Source of the DNA: Enoplolaimus lenunculus
Lineage: Eukaryota > Nematoda > Enoplea > Enoplida > Thoracostomopsidae
Assembly: GCA_030248215.1 (NCBI GenBank)
Contig: JASANG010002898.1
Location: forward strand, 1-64,000
DNA: 64,000 bases
Reading direction: 5' to 3'
Positions 21,701 to 34,700 of this stretch are shown in pieces. Positions within the stretch are counted from its first letter, which is position 1; each line of letters begins with the position of its first letter. The notes below the pieces were generated by a model, which did no database searches, was not told the DNA's origin, and saw nothing but the letters and a program-made list of their open reading frames with translations. Position numbers and translations under genes: made by a program.

Positions 21701-24700
21701 CCGGTTACAAGCAATACAGCTGCAGACGGGCATTCAGTAACTGATAAAAACGCTTATCATGCGCGGATCTTGGATCAAAACGTGTGGACGTTGCGAGAAT
21801 GCTTGGGCAAAATGGATGAGTCTGTTAAAACACTTCGTGAACGAGTTCGCGAACTGCCTGAGGGTCATGTTCTGTCGTGGGATAAGGTATTCTTGAAACT
21901 ATGTTACATTCCGTTGTAAAAATGACTTGCGCCGAAATGAAATTGTCTTCTCTGGTATAGACAGTAAAGCTTAGAATCTATTTGTATAGTATAAAAATTG
22001 TGACGTGGCTTTTTTCTAGTTTTAGGAAATGACATGTTATTTTAATTCTGTTTGTTTGCTGCAGCATGACAAGAAATTGGTTCAGCAAAATTCAAAATTT
22101 TTCGTTTAATGATAGATATATAATTATAAATATACCAGTCGTAGCGGGACTACATGTATTGAGCGGAGCTCGAACACATGTAAGCAGTTAAGCTAATATG
22201 CAAATTAGTTATTAGCTAACTATTCATTTATTGGTTTTGGATGATTGTAAACAATTTATTCAGATTCCTCGCACTCAAAAACCCTTCAGTAACCCTAATA
22301 ATTTGAGAAATATTGCAAAAACGCCTAATTTATGCTTATCAGTTATGCTTATATGCAAATTATCTATTAGCTAACGACTCAATTATCGGTTTTAGATGTT
22401 TGTAAAGGACATCCACTTTTGGACCCCAGAGTACAAAACATAAACGCTTCGCGAAACTCCGAGTTTGGCTCGGAGTTTCGCTCCGCTCAATAAGAAAATT
22501 TCGACGTATTTAGTCAAAATTTATTCAATTACACTGTCTCTTAACTATTTTAAGTTAACTTGGTTTTTTTGCTGACTAAAAATTGTGATTTTATAGAAAT
22601 TCACATTATTGTTGGATTTGTAGCGATTTTAATTTGCTGTATGTTTAAGGATGACGATGTTTGCATGGATTTTGTTGCTAGTTGTGCGAATCTTCGAGCT
22701 TTCGTCTTCGGGATTACTGTCAAATCTCGGTTCGACTTAAAATGTAAGTTAAAACTGTGTCGTAGCTGTATATTTAAACAGTAATGTTTGTAGCTGATTC
22801 GTTGCTCTTTTGGTGTGTCTGTTGCATTCGCTCTGTTCAATACGAGCAGTTAGGCGCCCCAGGTGGGATGCCTTGAGTGAATGGTTTTAGGTTTAATAAC
22901 ACTTTGCGTCGGAGTTAAAATTTCGAACGTGGAGAATGAGTTGGCTTTGGCGATTTCGAAAATGACAAACATCCGCCGGCCGAGAAGGACCCGTTCTTTC
23001 CCTAGTAACAAACTCCTGTTTGTAGGTTTGGTTAGAATTTTAGCGATTGCTGGCAATATAATTCCTGCAATTGCAACCACAAACGCGATCGTCGCAGGTT
23101 TGCTGGTACTGGAAGCGATGAAAGTTCTCTCTGGACGAATGGATAACGCAACGGCTGTAAGTGCACGTCAAAATTCTTGTAGTGGTGCTGTAATTTTCGA
23201 CTGTTTTTATGTTTGGCATGGTGCTGGCATTTCGCTAGTGGGGTAGGGGGTCTCTCCCTGCTTGGCCAAATGGTCGCTCGATAAGTTACCCATGATTAGC
23301 CCCTCACTCGAGAAATATACCATGTTCAGCCAGTCCCGCTTTAAAATTTCCCCTACTTTCAAATTGTACTATAAAATCGGAAACCGACAAAGGTCATGGT
23401 CACCTCTAACCTTGAAAATAGAAAATTTGTTGAAAAAATGCTAACAGTACAAAAATTTTAAAAATAATAAAAAATTTGCGAAAACTCTAACGTTTTAGCG
23501 CCTCAATCTATTTCGTGTTGGTCGCCATCCACTCCCCAGCATTATTTCCGCCGGGTTCAACTTCGTGGCAATGCCCAAAAAGCCCACATTTGAAACGGAT
23601 AAGTTTTTTTGTCGTTTTGATTCGTTATGCGTTATTTTTGCCGCAACCCAATTACGTTGATCTTAGTCTAAACAAGTGAGAATGACATTATTATAACTAT
23701 GGGTGGTGCTATGCTCTGGTCTATTTTGATGTTTTTTGCGGCTCTAGAACGATGTGGTATTGTAAGCGAATCACTGTATGCCATTGTAAAAAAATTTCGT
23801 CGTGCGGCTCCGCACGGCAAGCACAGCACAGCACCGCACTTTTCTCCGTGATATCGCGTTGTCTTTTCAGGTATATGTCAACCGAAATTTGAATCCTCGA
23901 AATAAACTGCTCGTCCCTGTTGAACTTCAGAAGCCAAATCCGAAATGTTACGTTTGTTCGCCAAAGCCCGAAGTTTGTGACGTTATAGTTGACTGGGTTC
24001 GATCGAAACCTACCTGCAAATCGTAGCCTGAACCTGTTAAGCCGGACACTAACCGGAGCCAGTATTTTTCTACGAAAATTCCTTTAACGTCCCCGTTACT
24101 GACGGGAGTCACTTTTATGAGATAAATGGCTCTCATCAAAACATTATAATGCCCCACTTTATTTAGGATTAACAGAAGTAGCGTGTCAATGTAGTTATTG
24201 TATAATCGAGTTTGCAAAAAAGCAGCTGATCTAAAATTCTTGGCTACAGTGTGTAATTTGAAACCGAAGTGGGAGCCTGCTAAACCACAACCGGAACTTA
24301 AACCTGAATCGAAACTTGCGGTCGAACATCAACGTTTATTTTCTTTTTGAATTTTGGTACAGGTTAAATCTTATTTGAGTAGCTATAATTTGGTGATTAC
24401 TAATTTGCTCCTATGCTGTTCGGAAAGACAAAATCCGCATATAGCTGCTTTTTATGAAGTTGTTGAATTTAATATTTCAGTTTAATTTAGCAGACAATTT
24501 AAGTAGCAATTTTTTTATTTTCATTTTGTTAGGTTCATGTGAAGCTTGACGTCAATACAGTAACGCTCAAAGTGTTTGAAGAAAAGGTAATTGCTAAAGA
24601 AAACTCACGCCTAACATTTGTTACTGATTTTCAGATTTTTTATAGTTTCTATTAAGCTCGCGACTTGTGCACGCTCTCACGTTGTGACAAGTATTTCGAG

Positions 24701-27225
24701 GAAACACAATTTTGATTTGAAACAAAAACTGGTATACGTTGCATTGCTTTAGCATTATTGTTCAGCGGTTAACGTTTTTGATTTTACATTTTTTCAATGC
24801 ATTAGACAAGCGTTCCGCTAATGTATATGTTTGGCATGTGTTAATTACAAGCTAGGATTTTCCATTAAGCGGTTATTTCTTGAAGAGTCTTTAAACTAAA
24901 GTAATTGTTTGCTATTTATTTTTATCTTCCAGCTTTGCTCGCGTAGTATGTCAAAGTGGATTCTATCGATCGTGTCTATTGCGTATACATTTTAACTACG
25001 TTCTGTACATGCGTTTGTTTTTTCAGGTGCTGAAACAATCGCTAAATATGATTGCACCGGACGTTGAAATTGCAGGCACAGGTATATACATTGATGTTTT
25101 TGAGGTCTTAGTAAAATTTGCAATTTTACTTAGTGGGTTCGTTTGTGTAGTTTTTACCCGTTTTAGTTTAATGCCGATTTTTATGAAATGGATGCGAAGT
25201 TAGGCATAAACTCTTGTATGTTGTGCCCAAATATTACTGCTTTTAGCATTTTTAGCATTTTCGAAGTTTATTTCGTGCCCCGACCCCGCAGCGGTAATTT
25301 TCTGTTCTTTGCTGTTTATCTGTTGTCTGCAGGTTTACTACAAACTTTACGTAATACATCACTTGTAGATATTTTCAGGTACAATTTTGATCTCGAGCGA
25401 AGAGGGTGAAACTTCAGGTATATTTGTGTTTTAAATCACTAATTTGTGTCACTGATTGTTATTCAGCTAAATGCAAGGGCATCAAGAATTTTTTCGAAAC
25501 TATTATAATACGCAGCCACTCCATTCTAAAACAGTGGCTACAACCATAGGTATATGCCGACACACTTGCAATCGTTCATAAAAGTAAAATGCAGCATTTG
25601 TAAGTTCAAAAACGCTGTTACTTGGAACTAAACTTCAGAAAAGACTGTTGATAGGTATTGCAACCTTCCAATAAAGGAATTCTGAGCTTTGAAATAAATT
25701 CAGCATTTTCGCTGAATTTACGTACTCTATTTAACTTTTAAAATTATTATAATAGGGACGGAACGGTTTTCTGTGGGACTACAATAGAGTAAGTTTAATG
25801 TTTAGACTAATTTTTTTGCCTGGCTTAGGAATGCTCATTCTTACGCTTAAGCTTAGGAGTAGGCTTAGTAATATTTCTAGCGTAAATGATTAGCTTTCAG
25901 ATACTTCTGCAAAACGACTGTCGGAATTTAAAGTAGGAGATGGATCGCAGCTGTCGTGTGATGATTTTCTACAACAGTATAATTTGATTGTCGTTATTAA
26001 ACAAAGGTTGGTGTATGCAGTGACGTTCATTCTTGTATTGATCAACTAAATCGTAGAGAACGTGAAGGGATTAATGACATTTTTAAACCATACTGTTTTT
26101 TGAATGTTTTTGTGGACTGGTTTTAACGCGTATTCTCACTCACCATATTAACTTGATAAAGTGGGTCGGCTGCTGTGTATCGTATGTTTGTGTCTTTAAA
26201 CAACTATTTTAATAGGGAAAGAATGAGATAACGCTTTTGTTATATTACGGTTACATTTGGCATGTTTTTCGGTGCACAGATAATTACGTTTTTTATTTAT
26301 TGCTTTAGAAACGAGATTTGTTTCGTTTCAATACAGCGTAAATAATATGCAATTTTTGTTTGGTTTCAGTACTGATCTCGGTAAAGACATTGAGTACGAA
26401 ATTATATCCGATTTGTCGAACTTGAAACCTGAAGCCGGTTAGTTGTAACTTAATTTGAACTGGGGCTTTATGCTCGAAATATTGCTTATAGTAGGCAAGA
26501 AAACAGTCTAAAATAGGTCAAAATCGCACTACTTACTATAAGCGACTTTGGGACGCCGTCGGCAAAATAATTGTGAACGGCACTTTATTAGTATCTTCCG
26601 ACTACAGCAACAAACAATTTGAGTTCCGACTGTTTGGCCGCAAGCTGGGGCACAACAACTGGCATGGGTTTCGGTGCCTGTGATGGATATCTTTTGTCCA
26701 AGCACTATTCTATAATACGGTATCTCTTTTTGGAACCGACTATAATTTGATGAGTAATAATACCAGTTTCGTTGGTATTTTGGCTTGACCAATGTTACTT
26801 CAAAGCTATAAAGGTAGATTAAGTATATTCTTAAGATTAAACCATACCTTGAAAAAATGTGTAAACCTAAATCCAAACCTGAGCAATGTGTATGGTGTAC
26901 CATAAAGCCTAATCTTTTGCAGTCCTGCAGCATTCGGGACGGTTCTAAATGTAACATGAGCCATCTGCTTTCAGACCTGCCGTCAACGTCTGGAGCTGTA
27001 GCAGCGTCAGCCAATAATGGTGAAATCGAAGCACCGTCTAATATTGCTGATGTGCGCGCCCCGGATTCAGGAGATGAGATTGAGTGCGTCGAACAAGATC
27101 TGCCTGAGCAGCCAAAAGGTGGAGACAGGACGAAAGAAACGATCGTTCTGAAGCGAAAACTCGCCGACAAGCACTCAGTGAACACTGAAGATGACCAAAA
27201 CAAAAGGCAGAAAGTTGTTGATTAA
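15743..27225 (+). CDS. UBA2: SUMO-activating enzyme subunit 2 (E1 catalytic subunit), 19 exons
   Basis: With SAE1 this protein adenylates SUMO, carries it as a thioester and passes it to UBC9. Exons: 15743-15862, 16391-16474, 16663-16733, 17601-17665, 18018-18118, 19281-19402, 19909-19975, 20436-20683, 21093-21195, 21696-21886, 22650-22743, 23044-23156, 23871-23972, 24533-24586, 25027-25081, 25379-25417, 25901-26006, 26370-26437, 26975-27225. They give about 685 residues (human 640). Visible landmarks: nucleotide loop GAGGIG (18-23), NRQFLF, VMNALDN, zinc cysteines CFEC (152/155) pairing with CYVC in exon 13, catalytic Cys167 in [22 protein letters not shown], a ubiquitin-like domain in exons 13-18, and a C-terminal basic tail (KRKLADK, KRQK) as nuclear signal. 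Exon 8 encodes a longer Ser/Gln/Asn-rich linker than human. Intron 4 is GC-AG. The exon 7/8 phases do not match as drawn, so a different donor or a micro-exon is needed there. Everything else joins in frame. Confidence 0.96.
17666..18017 (+). other. GC-AG intron in UBA2
   Basis: The exon must end ...GATAACAATG to restore the conserved ALDN-x-AAR-HVNRM frame. The intron then begins GCGAGT, a GC donor, and ends TTTCAG. The nearest GT (GCGA|GTTTAT) would break the frame. Confidence 0.8.
18410..19160 (+). mobile_element. Tandem-repeat-bearing transposon (family C) in UBA2 intron 5
   Basis: The left part carries ATTATTGAGCGAAGTTCGGAG. The right end (about 19115-19160) is the inverted form of the end seen at 1828 and 22134 (GTTCGAGCTGCGATCAACAC, then CAGTCCCACCACGACGG). 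Three to four tandem units of about 165-180 bp lie between, with the shared words GCGAGGAATCTGA, AAACCGATAA and GTTAGCTAATA. Confidence 0.65.
22134..22494 (-). mobile_element. Tandem-repeat-bearing transposon (family C) in UBA2 intron 10, opposite orientation
   Basis: It starts ACCAGTCGTAGCGGGACTAC followed by ATGTATTGAGCGGAGCTCG, contains about two core units in the reverse orientation relative to the copies at 1828 and 18410, and ends with an 11-bp perfect hairpin (GAAACTCCGAG at 22453-22463, loop TTTGG, CTCGGAGTTTC at 22469-22479) followed by GCTCCGCTCAATAAG. A terminal hairpin with core tandem repeats suggests a Helentron-like, rolling-circle non-autonomous element. Confidence 0.6.
25753..25885. 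mobile_element. MITE-like element (family B) in UBA2 intron 16
   Basis: It starts TAGGGACGGAACGG, then TTTTCTGTGGGACTACAATAG, with a core of CTTAGGAATGCTC and CTTAAGCTTAGG words like the element at 13262. Confidence 0.55.
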
Positions 27226-27421
27226 AGGAAAATACGATTGCTGTTAACTCATGAATATATTGCTGAGCTAGTGTTTTGAAGCGAAGCTCTATTAGGATAC
27301 AAGTCAGATTTTGAGTAAGTGATTCAAATGGATTGGGTAAGCTGTTTCCATCAGTGGGAGAAGATAACGGTTTGTTTAGGTTGCTATATTTTAATTGCAT
27401 ACCTCGAGTATTATAGATTGC

Positions 27422-27427
27422 AATAAA
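27422..27427 (+). terminator. Candidate polyadenylation signal of UBA2
   Basis: AATAAA about 200 bases after the UBA2 stop codon, the first such hexamer downstream. Confidence 0.45.
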
Positions 27428-27665
27428 TTGCTAAGTGCAAAAAATTGATTCAAGATGTTAGTATAGTACGATATGTATCTAATATACTTTTGAGTACTCT
27501 GTTGCCCTTAAAATGCAGCAATATTTTTGGTTCTGCTTGGTTTCATGGCATTTCGTCAATAAACCCTAAAACCGTCAACTGTTCAACTGACGTCAAAATT
27601 TGGTTTTGGGAACCTTTGAATAATTTCGGCAACTTAATCTCTGAAAATTAGGTCATTGTATAGAA

Positions 27666-27806
27666 CAGGGCCGTAACAGTACTATAAGCATATTCCTAAG
27701 TCTAAAGTATAAGAATGAGCTCATACCTAAGTCTAAGCTTAAAACAAATTTAGTCTAAGCTTCAGCTTACTCTATTGCAGTCTCGCGGGAAAACGTTCTG
27801 TCTCTG
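27666..27806. mobile_element. MITE-like element (family B), copy in duplicated unit 1
   Basis: Runs from CAGGGCCGTAACAG to GTTCTGTCTCTG, with CATACCTAAGTCTAAGCTTA and GTCTAAGCTTCAGCTTACTC in the core. Confidence 0.6.
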
Positions 27807-28279
27807 ACTTTTGCACGTGCCGAAAATTGTCAAATAAGGTACTGAATATCTAATACTTTTGATTGCTTTGTTGCCGTTAAAATGCAGCAATCTTTTTGCA
27901 TCTGTTTGGTTTCATTGCATTTTGTCAATAAACTTTAAAACCCGCCACCGTGTTTGATGAGTGAGTTTTGAAAACATTTACGTTGACTATTTTTACTTCA
28001 TGTTCTGATCTGATGCTTTTGGCGTTGTTTAAAAACGGTTAACACTATTTGGAAACCTTAGTACGCCGCAAAACTCGATCAAAATGGTGTGGAACCAAGG
28101 ACGACTTTATACCGGACTTTCACATGAAGCCAAAGTTAACGGTGATATATATTATATATATAATATCGACTGAAGGCTAAATTCCAGTTTGAGTTTTCAA
28201 CTGACGTTAAAATTTGTTTTTGGGAACTATGTCGAATAATTCGGCAACTTAATATCTGAAAAGTAGGCAATGTATAGAG

Positions 28280-28417
28280 CAGGGCCGTAGCAGTAGTGTA
28301 AGCATATTCCTCAGCCTACAGCATAAAAATGAGCTCATACCTAAGTCTAAGCCTAAAACAAATTAGTCTAAGCTTCAGCTTACTCTTACAGCCTCGCGGA
28401 AAACTGTCCCGCCTCTG
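28280..28417. mobile_element. MITE-like element (family B), copy in duplicated unit 2
   Basis: Runs from CAGGGCCGTAGCAG to ACTGTCCCGCCTCTG, sharing the same core words as the copy 614 bases upstream. Confidence 0.6.
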
Positions 28418-28729
28418 ATCTTTGCTAGTGCCGAAAATTATCAAACTTGTAAACAAGGTAATGGAAAAATTCTCTGATGCTCAGCCAAAGATTTTATTGG
28501 GAACGATTTTCTACAGTAGCGAGACCTATTTATACACTCTAATACAAACGTGTGTTTAGTCACGAAATGAATCAAATCGCAAGTTCTATTTCAGTACATT
28601 TTATATGGTATATAATCTTAACTATTTCTTGAATATAGTTATACTTAGTATTGTGTTACACAATGCAACTCACTGTTTTTAATGACGTACAAACATTAAA
28701 ATAATTTATTAAGCGGGTATTAGCCAGAG

Positions 28730-31700
28730 ATGGATATACGACCGGGAACATTTTGGTTGACGCGCATCGCATTTCTACGCTCAGTTGCGTTCATTTACAG
28801 TAAGGTTCTATTCAGATATGGGCCAATGTAAAGTAGAGATTCACTTCTTGGGGTATATCAGTGTGTCTGATCAGAGAAACAAATATGTCTTGCGTTTGTG
28901 TTTAAAAAATTGAAATCCACAGTGCTCATAAAATTATAATCGTTTATGGTGGTTTAATTAGGGTTCATATCTTCGGGTAATGATGTAACAAGGTATATAA
29001 TGATGTAACGGGTTGGAACCGGCCCGGGCACACGTTTTGGCACCCGGGGCCGCCAGCCGAAATAAATTCGAGCAGTTCCCTATGCCAGAGCCTAAGCCTT
29101 AATAGTGTTTAATATTTTTATTGGCCGTGTAAATTGCTTGTATACACATCGTTAACCTGAGGACATTTTTCAACATCGTTAACACGAAGACATTTTTCAG
29201 ATCAAGTTAGATTTCTTTGACTGATTTCAGAGTATTGGAAACATAAAAAAATCATTGAATGATATCTTCGGTTTCCATCAAGAATCGCCGTAACGTATAA
29301 TTAACCGGTGACTCATTGCGACAACTCACAGTGTGGTCGTAAAATTAATCCAATCAGAATTGTAATTGTTAATGTTCATCACTTTATGTCTGAGGTCTCG
29401 CCCAGATTCGCTACTCACACAAACACAGCATACTTACGCAAAACCGGGACATTGCTCTAAAATTGTTTTACTGCTATTCGGTTGGACGTTTTGCACAGGA
29501 ACGTGTATATTTTTGTTTATATGTTCTCAGGACAGATTGACCTGTATGGCAAGTACGTGATTTGCAAGCGTAAGCATAAGCAAAAACACTTTCAAGCTTA
29601 AGCTCACTTCATACCAGTAACAAGGAAAAACGGTCCGCCTTTGATCGCTACATGGACAATAATTTTGCATTCCTAAACGTAACATTGCCTGATGTTATGG
29701 GTGTTTATAAAGAATGGTGTGCTTAGTTGACTGACAGGTTACAACCGAAGGTGGAAAAATTGTAGCCGGGGCCGTTGGTCACCAAAACTTGCTTGAGCCG
29801 GAGGTGCAGCCGTACTTGAAGCTAAACTATGTATTCAAAATATCTGCCAAAACCGGATGCAGAGTTATGGTTATATATACCCTGTTAACTGCTTACGAAT
29901 ACGGTGTTTAGGTCTATATTAATTAAATCTGGAACGCGCATGATACGTGTTTTTATGTTAAGCAATTTTGAAAAGTTATTCACAATGATTGTTTTGTGTC
30001 CACTTTGTTAAAATAGAAGACACAAGATTGTATCAATTTCTTGATTTTGCTTGTATCCTTTCAAAACATTCGCACATTCAATCAAAAAAATTACTCAAAA
30101 CCCGCCCTGTTCTTCAAAAAACAAATTCTGTTATGCGCGCTGGCATTTGTACGCCACACTAGCGTTATTTGATAAAAGACAAAATCCCTTACATTAATGT
30201 ATATTACTTTTCTAAGCTTACGCTAAACCTAAGCGTATGCCTAAGCTTCAACCTATTCTTTATGCAGTCATTAAGCAGGGAAGTTTCAGATAAAATGGTT
30301 TTATTTTTTGCGTTGCAACCGTCTATGTTATTGAGTTGTTGATTAAATAGCAAAGAACTACGCTTCAATTTTACGTTTCAGATGTAGCGTTCGCAGTTGC
30401 GCTATTTCAAAATCGAGCGTTAATCGGCCGTCGCGGTTTATTGCCAGCTCATCTCTATCTACGCGATTTGAGTCAACGACTAGCTGCAGCGGCGTCGGCG
30501 TCATCTGGAAATAACCACCACAGCCATCATCATCAACATGGACGCAGTTCGAACGGGCCGTCTGGCAGCAACGTTGACGAACACGAGTCTTCAGATCGAG
30601 CTCACAGCAACCCTGTTGGCATTTGGGATCGACTGAGTGTTGCGCCGACGCTTTTGTGGTTTGTCAACGAACGAGAGATTGATGTAAGAGCTTGTGGTGT
30701 AGCCAGGAGGTCATTTTGAGAAGGTATAACTTGAGCCAAACATAAAGTTTGTTAGCGAGCGTAGCGAGCGATAATAATTAAGACGTGTTAATACTAGTTG
30801 TATTATTCCATGGTATTGTCAGTGTGACAAAAGAAAACACAAAAATTACCTTTTCGTAAATGTTTGATCGTAGTCATTGAACGGCTAAGCTGAAATCTTT
30901 GACTGTTTGGCTAGACACCTTATGCTATAGAGCTATGTAAGCAGTTTTTTTGCATCAATCAGTCATGGCATGTTTCTGCTACATAATAGAAATATGCGAT
31001 TTTTCTTTTGTTATTAACAGATACAAAAGGAAACACACCTGAGACAAAAAATAATACGTTAACAAATATTGTGAATAAACTGTCGTTTTGCTGGTTTGAC
31101 GGTTTAAATATGCTAAACAACATTGGTTTACCTTTATTATCAGTCTTTGTTGAGCAATTTATTAGTCTTTTTTGAGCAATGCTTGGTTCATATAGTCACA
31201 CGGTGTCGTTTGAACCTTCGGGATCTGATTCGTAGTTAAGTTTCATAATATCTTTCCGTCGATCGGTCATTTAATATGTGATTTTCGAACTTGCCGACCT
31301 AATGCACCGTTTTTTCTGGCCGGGTCGTAATATAAATCAGCAAACCATTTTTCTTTTAAATCGGATATTACAGATTCAGCTAGATTTTTCCACAATTTCT
31401 TTAAGTACGCCGAAGTTGTTTGTAGTCTACTGGCAAGGTTTTTCCAGAAATGTCAGGTTTAGATGCAGCACTATTCTCACTGTTCGAGGTAACATTGGAT
31501 GTTTGGCCCGATAAATCGTCACTTGAACTGATGGGTCGCGTTGTTTTACGCTTTCGGCTCGCCGATTTTGACTGCAGATCCTTACCTTTTGTTTTTTACT
31601 TTGCAGTGATTAATTTTTTTATTTTCCTCTTTCTGTTTTTGAGCTGCAAGAAACTCATCTTTTGTTATGATAGTAGCTCTTGATCCTCTGCCACGAATAG

Positions 31701-34700
31701 GTGCGCGACTGCCGACCCTCGTTAATAACTTTCCCGACCACTTGGAGACATTGTGTGACTGAGTACAATATCGAAAAATATGGAACGCGTGTCAGACACA
31801 AAATCCCACCGGACACGTAATGTGTGGTTGGGCGGAATCGGATAAGATGGCAATGCTGGTATGTCGTAGCAGATTTTTTTCTTGACGAGGCGTAGCTCCG
31901 ATGGCTTGGGTTGTCGCCGGGGTACCAGAGCTTTCGATAGTCAATTCGAGGGGTGAATTTAAATCAGCTGCACATTACCAGTAATGCTGGTATGTCGTAG
32001 CAGATTTTTTCTTAACGAGGCGAGCAGATTTTTTTCTTGACGAGGCGTAGCTCCGATGGCTTGGGTTGTCGCCGGGGTACCAGAGCTTTCGATAGTCAAT
32101 TCGAGGGGTGAATTTAAATCAGCTGCACATTACCAGTCGAATAATTTTATATGTGTAGTAGATGTAGATGCTTCTTCAGCTTGTTGCGTCACAGTCGAAG
32201 GACCCGGTGTCGGCGGGGCAGTTGGATGGGGCTGATGCACATTTGGCGAATATGATTGCTCATAACGTATCGCTAACTTTGCTCTTTCTGGACAATCTTC
32301 ATCAGCTCCATCTTCATTAATGCCGGAGTAATAAGAATTAATGGGCATGTCTTGTTCGTTGACTGGTTTCCCTTTAGCTGCCCACTGTTCGTACTGCTTC
32401 AGAGCTTTCTCGTTAAAGCGGCGTACATCGTATTTTTCTTTGTCAAAAGGATAAATTCCACTTCGGAAAACGATCTTCGGATATTATACTCTGGCAAAGC
32501 TGTTTTCTATACACTCGCCATAGTATCAGCGAGCCTTGTTCAGAGTTTTTTCTCCGTGCGAAAGCGTCATCATGTCCTGCAGATTCTGATCCCACTTTGA
32601 TTTGACCGGAGCAAAGCAGCCGACATCAAGTGGTTGTAGCATGTCCGTTATATGCGGCGGCAGGCGTAGGATAGCGATGTTGTTAATTCGAGCCGTTTCA
32701 ATTAATTCAGCTGAAATGTGCGATGAATGACCGTCGAAAACCATTACTGCGGGTTCATCCCCCTTGCTCTTAATCCAAGGTGTAACAATTTCTGAAAATT
32801 AATCGACTAAAATCTCCATAGTCATTCCCCGGTTGTCGGACACGGCATAACTTAACTTTTGCGCCTCCTCAGAAGTTCATCTCCATCCTTGTAACATTCG
32901 CTTCCCACGGTGAATTATCAAAGGAGGCAACGCAGTTCCGTCTGCACAAATAGTTGCCACATCAGAAGTGTTAGTTTTGCCACTACCAGCTGCGATGCGA
33001 AGCGTTCGCTCGCCACGTATGGACGGCCATACATTTTCGAGGATCGTGATTAAATCCTGTTTCGTCTGTGCTAAAAATGCGTTCGGGCTTGTTTTATAAA
33101 CCCAATTCTGTTAAAATTTGTTCCAGCGTATCATAATAGTCGTATATAAGAAACGGATTTCAAGTAGCTTGGAAACGTGCCAGCTGAATTGTGGCCGGTT
33201 TCTTCAATGATAGATTGTATCGTTTGAGAAAGGACCTCAACCAAAATCGTTGAGGCAGCTGGTCGGTCTTGTCCCAGATTCGACACGATCTAGAGTCTGG
33301 GTCAGATTTGATCCAATTCTGGACGAATTTTGGAATATCTGACTGATGGCATGGAAAGCACAAAATTAAATAACTGGTATTTGATGGTGGCTGACATGTA
33401 TATAAGTAATTTCTGACTCTTATGTCGATACAAATCTGAAAAAATAATATATAGCACGTATTCACCAGGGTGCAATCTTAGTTAAAAAATCCTGAAAGGG
33501 AACTGTAAGTGAAAATAATTACTTTTTACCGGAACGAGATTACATACACAAATTATATATTAATGAATAAAGCAATCAAATTAAGAATAATATTCCTATG
33601 AAACGTTTTCTAATTTTCAGTGCTGTTAATATTTTAGGTTGATCGCGTAATCCCGTTGTTAAAGCATATTAGTATTTGTGTGTCGGACGATATAAACAAG
33701 TTTCGAAAGAGGTGTTATCGAGATAAAGTGAAACTAACAGCTTCTTATTAGCAAACGTAACGCCTCGGCTAGCGTTTGCTCATTTTCTGTCCCCACAACA
33801 GTTGACTTGCCCGTGCGTGACGGTTTGCTGAGTGATTTGAGGCCCGGTAGTCTAGAAGCTCATCTCGTAATTTTGTTGACGAAACACCGGTGGCTCCTTT
33901 AATTGTTCTTTACGATTCGCCAGGACAATGCAATTCCATTGCCCTTTCCAGCACTTCACTTGAGTGCTTAGGGTCCTTTTTGACGTAATAACATCCGGTA
34001 TTGGACATATTGGTTTAAATGTGTCACACTATTTTAATCAATTAAAAGCTGAAATACGTCGTATATATTGAAATCGCGGCGTGGCGTAAAGATCATGAGT
34101 TTTGAGTGGTTTCTACTCATACACCACAACATTATGTGGGCAGCAACGAAAGAAAAAACATGCTAGTAAGAATAAAACATTTGATACAAAAAGTCACGCG
34201 TTTTTTCTTTTGCCTTGAACAAATGTTTTTCCCACAATAATGAGGCAAATAAAAAACAGCTACGGTGTGCCAACCACCGCTAGTCACTTTTTATATTAAA
34301 CAGTAAAATATATATCTGCTTCGGCGGTTGAACTTTTTCCAAAGGTCAATTAAAAAGTATGCAGAATACACCTTTCAGTGTTATTGTAACAGTTGTGTAA
34401 CTTTACATATAATATATATCGTTACGTTAATGATGGACCATATCACTTTTCAGTTTTACGGTAAATGCTCAACACCGCAATTTTTCCGAAATAATTTTTA
34501 CATTCGCATATTGTGCAAAGAGGTGCCCACCCCCATCCCACATTGCACCTGAATTTTTACATTATCTTGGGGTTTTTATATCCTTCAGAAATCAAAATAT
34601 CAACAGTGACTTATGTTTTTTATTCTCAAACTTTAATTCTAGCGAAATATTTACATTATCATACTGTACAGGTTTACTGGAGGAGTCCAAAAGTTCAACA

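Larger units (their letters stand above)
27473..28460. repeat. Direct duplication in the UBA2 3' flank
   Basis: Unit 1 (about 27473-27840) and unit 2 (about 27843-28460) share, in order, AAAATGCAGCAAT, GGTTTCAT.GCATTT.GTCAATAAAC, CAACTGACGT.AAAATTTG, a family B MITE, and GTGCCGAAAATT.TCAAA. Unit 2 has roughly 230 extra bases in its middle (about 27960-28180). Both MITE copies (27666-27806 and 28280-28417) sit at the same place in the unit, so the MITE was present before duplication. Confidence 0.8.

Noticed and set aside
15743-27225. UBA1, UBA3 or MOCS3/UBA5 as the identity of the E1-like gene
   Set aside because: The CFEC/CYVC zinc pairs, the [13 protein letters not shown] catalytic segment and the C-terminal basic tail are specific to UBA2/SAE2.
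26529-27400. 224- and 120-codon minus-strand frames over the last UBA2 exon
   Set aside because: They are antisense shadows of the UBA2 C-terminal coding exon, which is clearly coding on the plus strand.
28145-28170. TATATA-rich stretch as an LMF1 TATA box
   Set aside because: It is nearly 600 bases upstream of the ATG inside a duplicated repeat unit, so there is no reason to assign promoter function.
32130-32348. Pro/Thr-rich 72-codon frame as a separate host gene
   Set aside because: It lies just downstream of, and on the same strand as, the Tigger catalytic core and fits its C-terminal tail.
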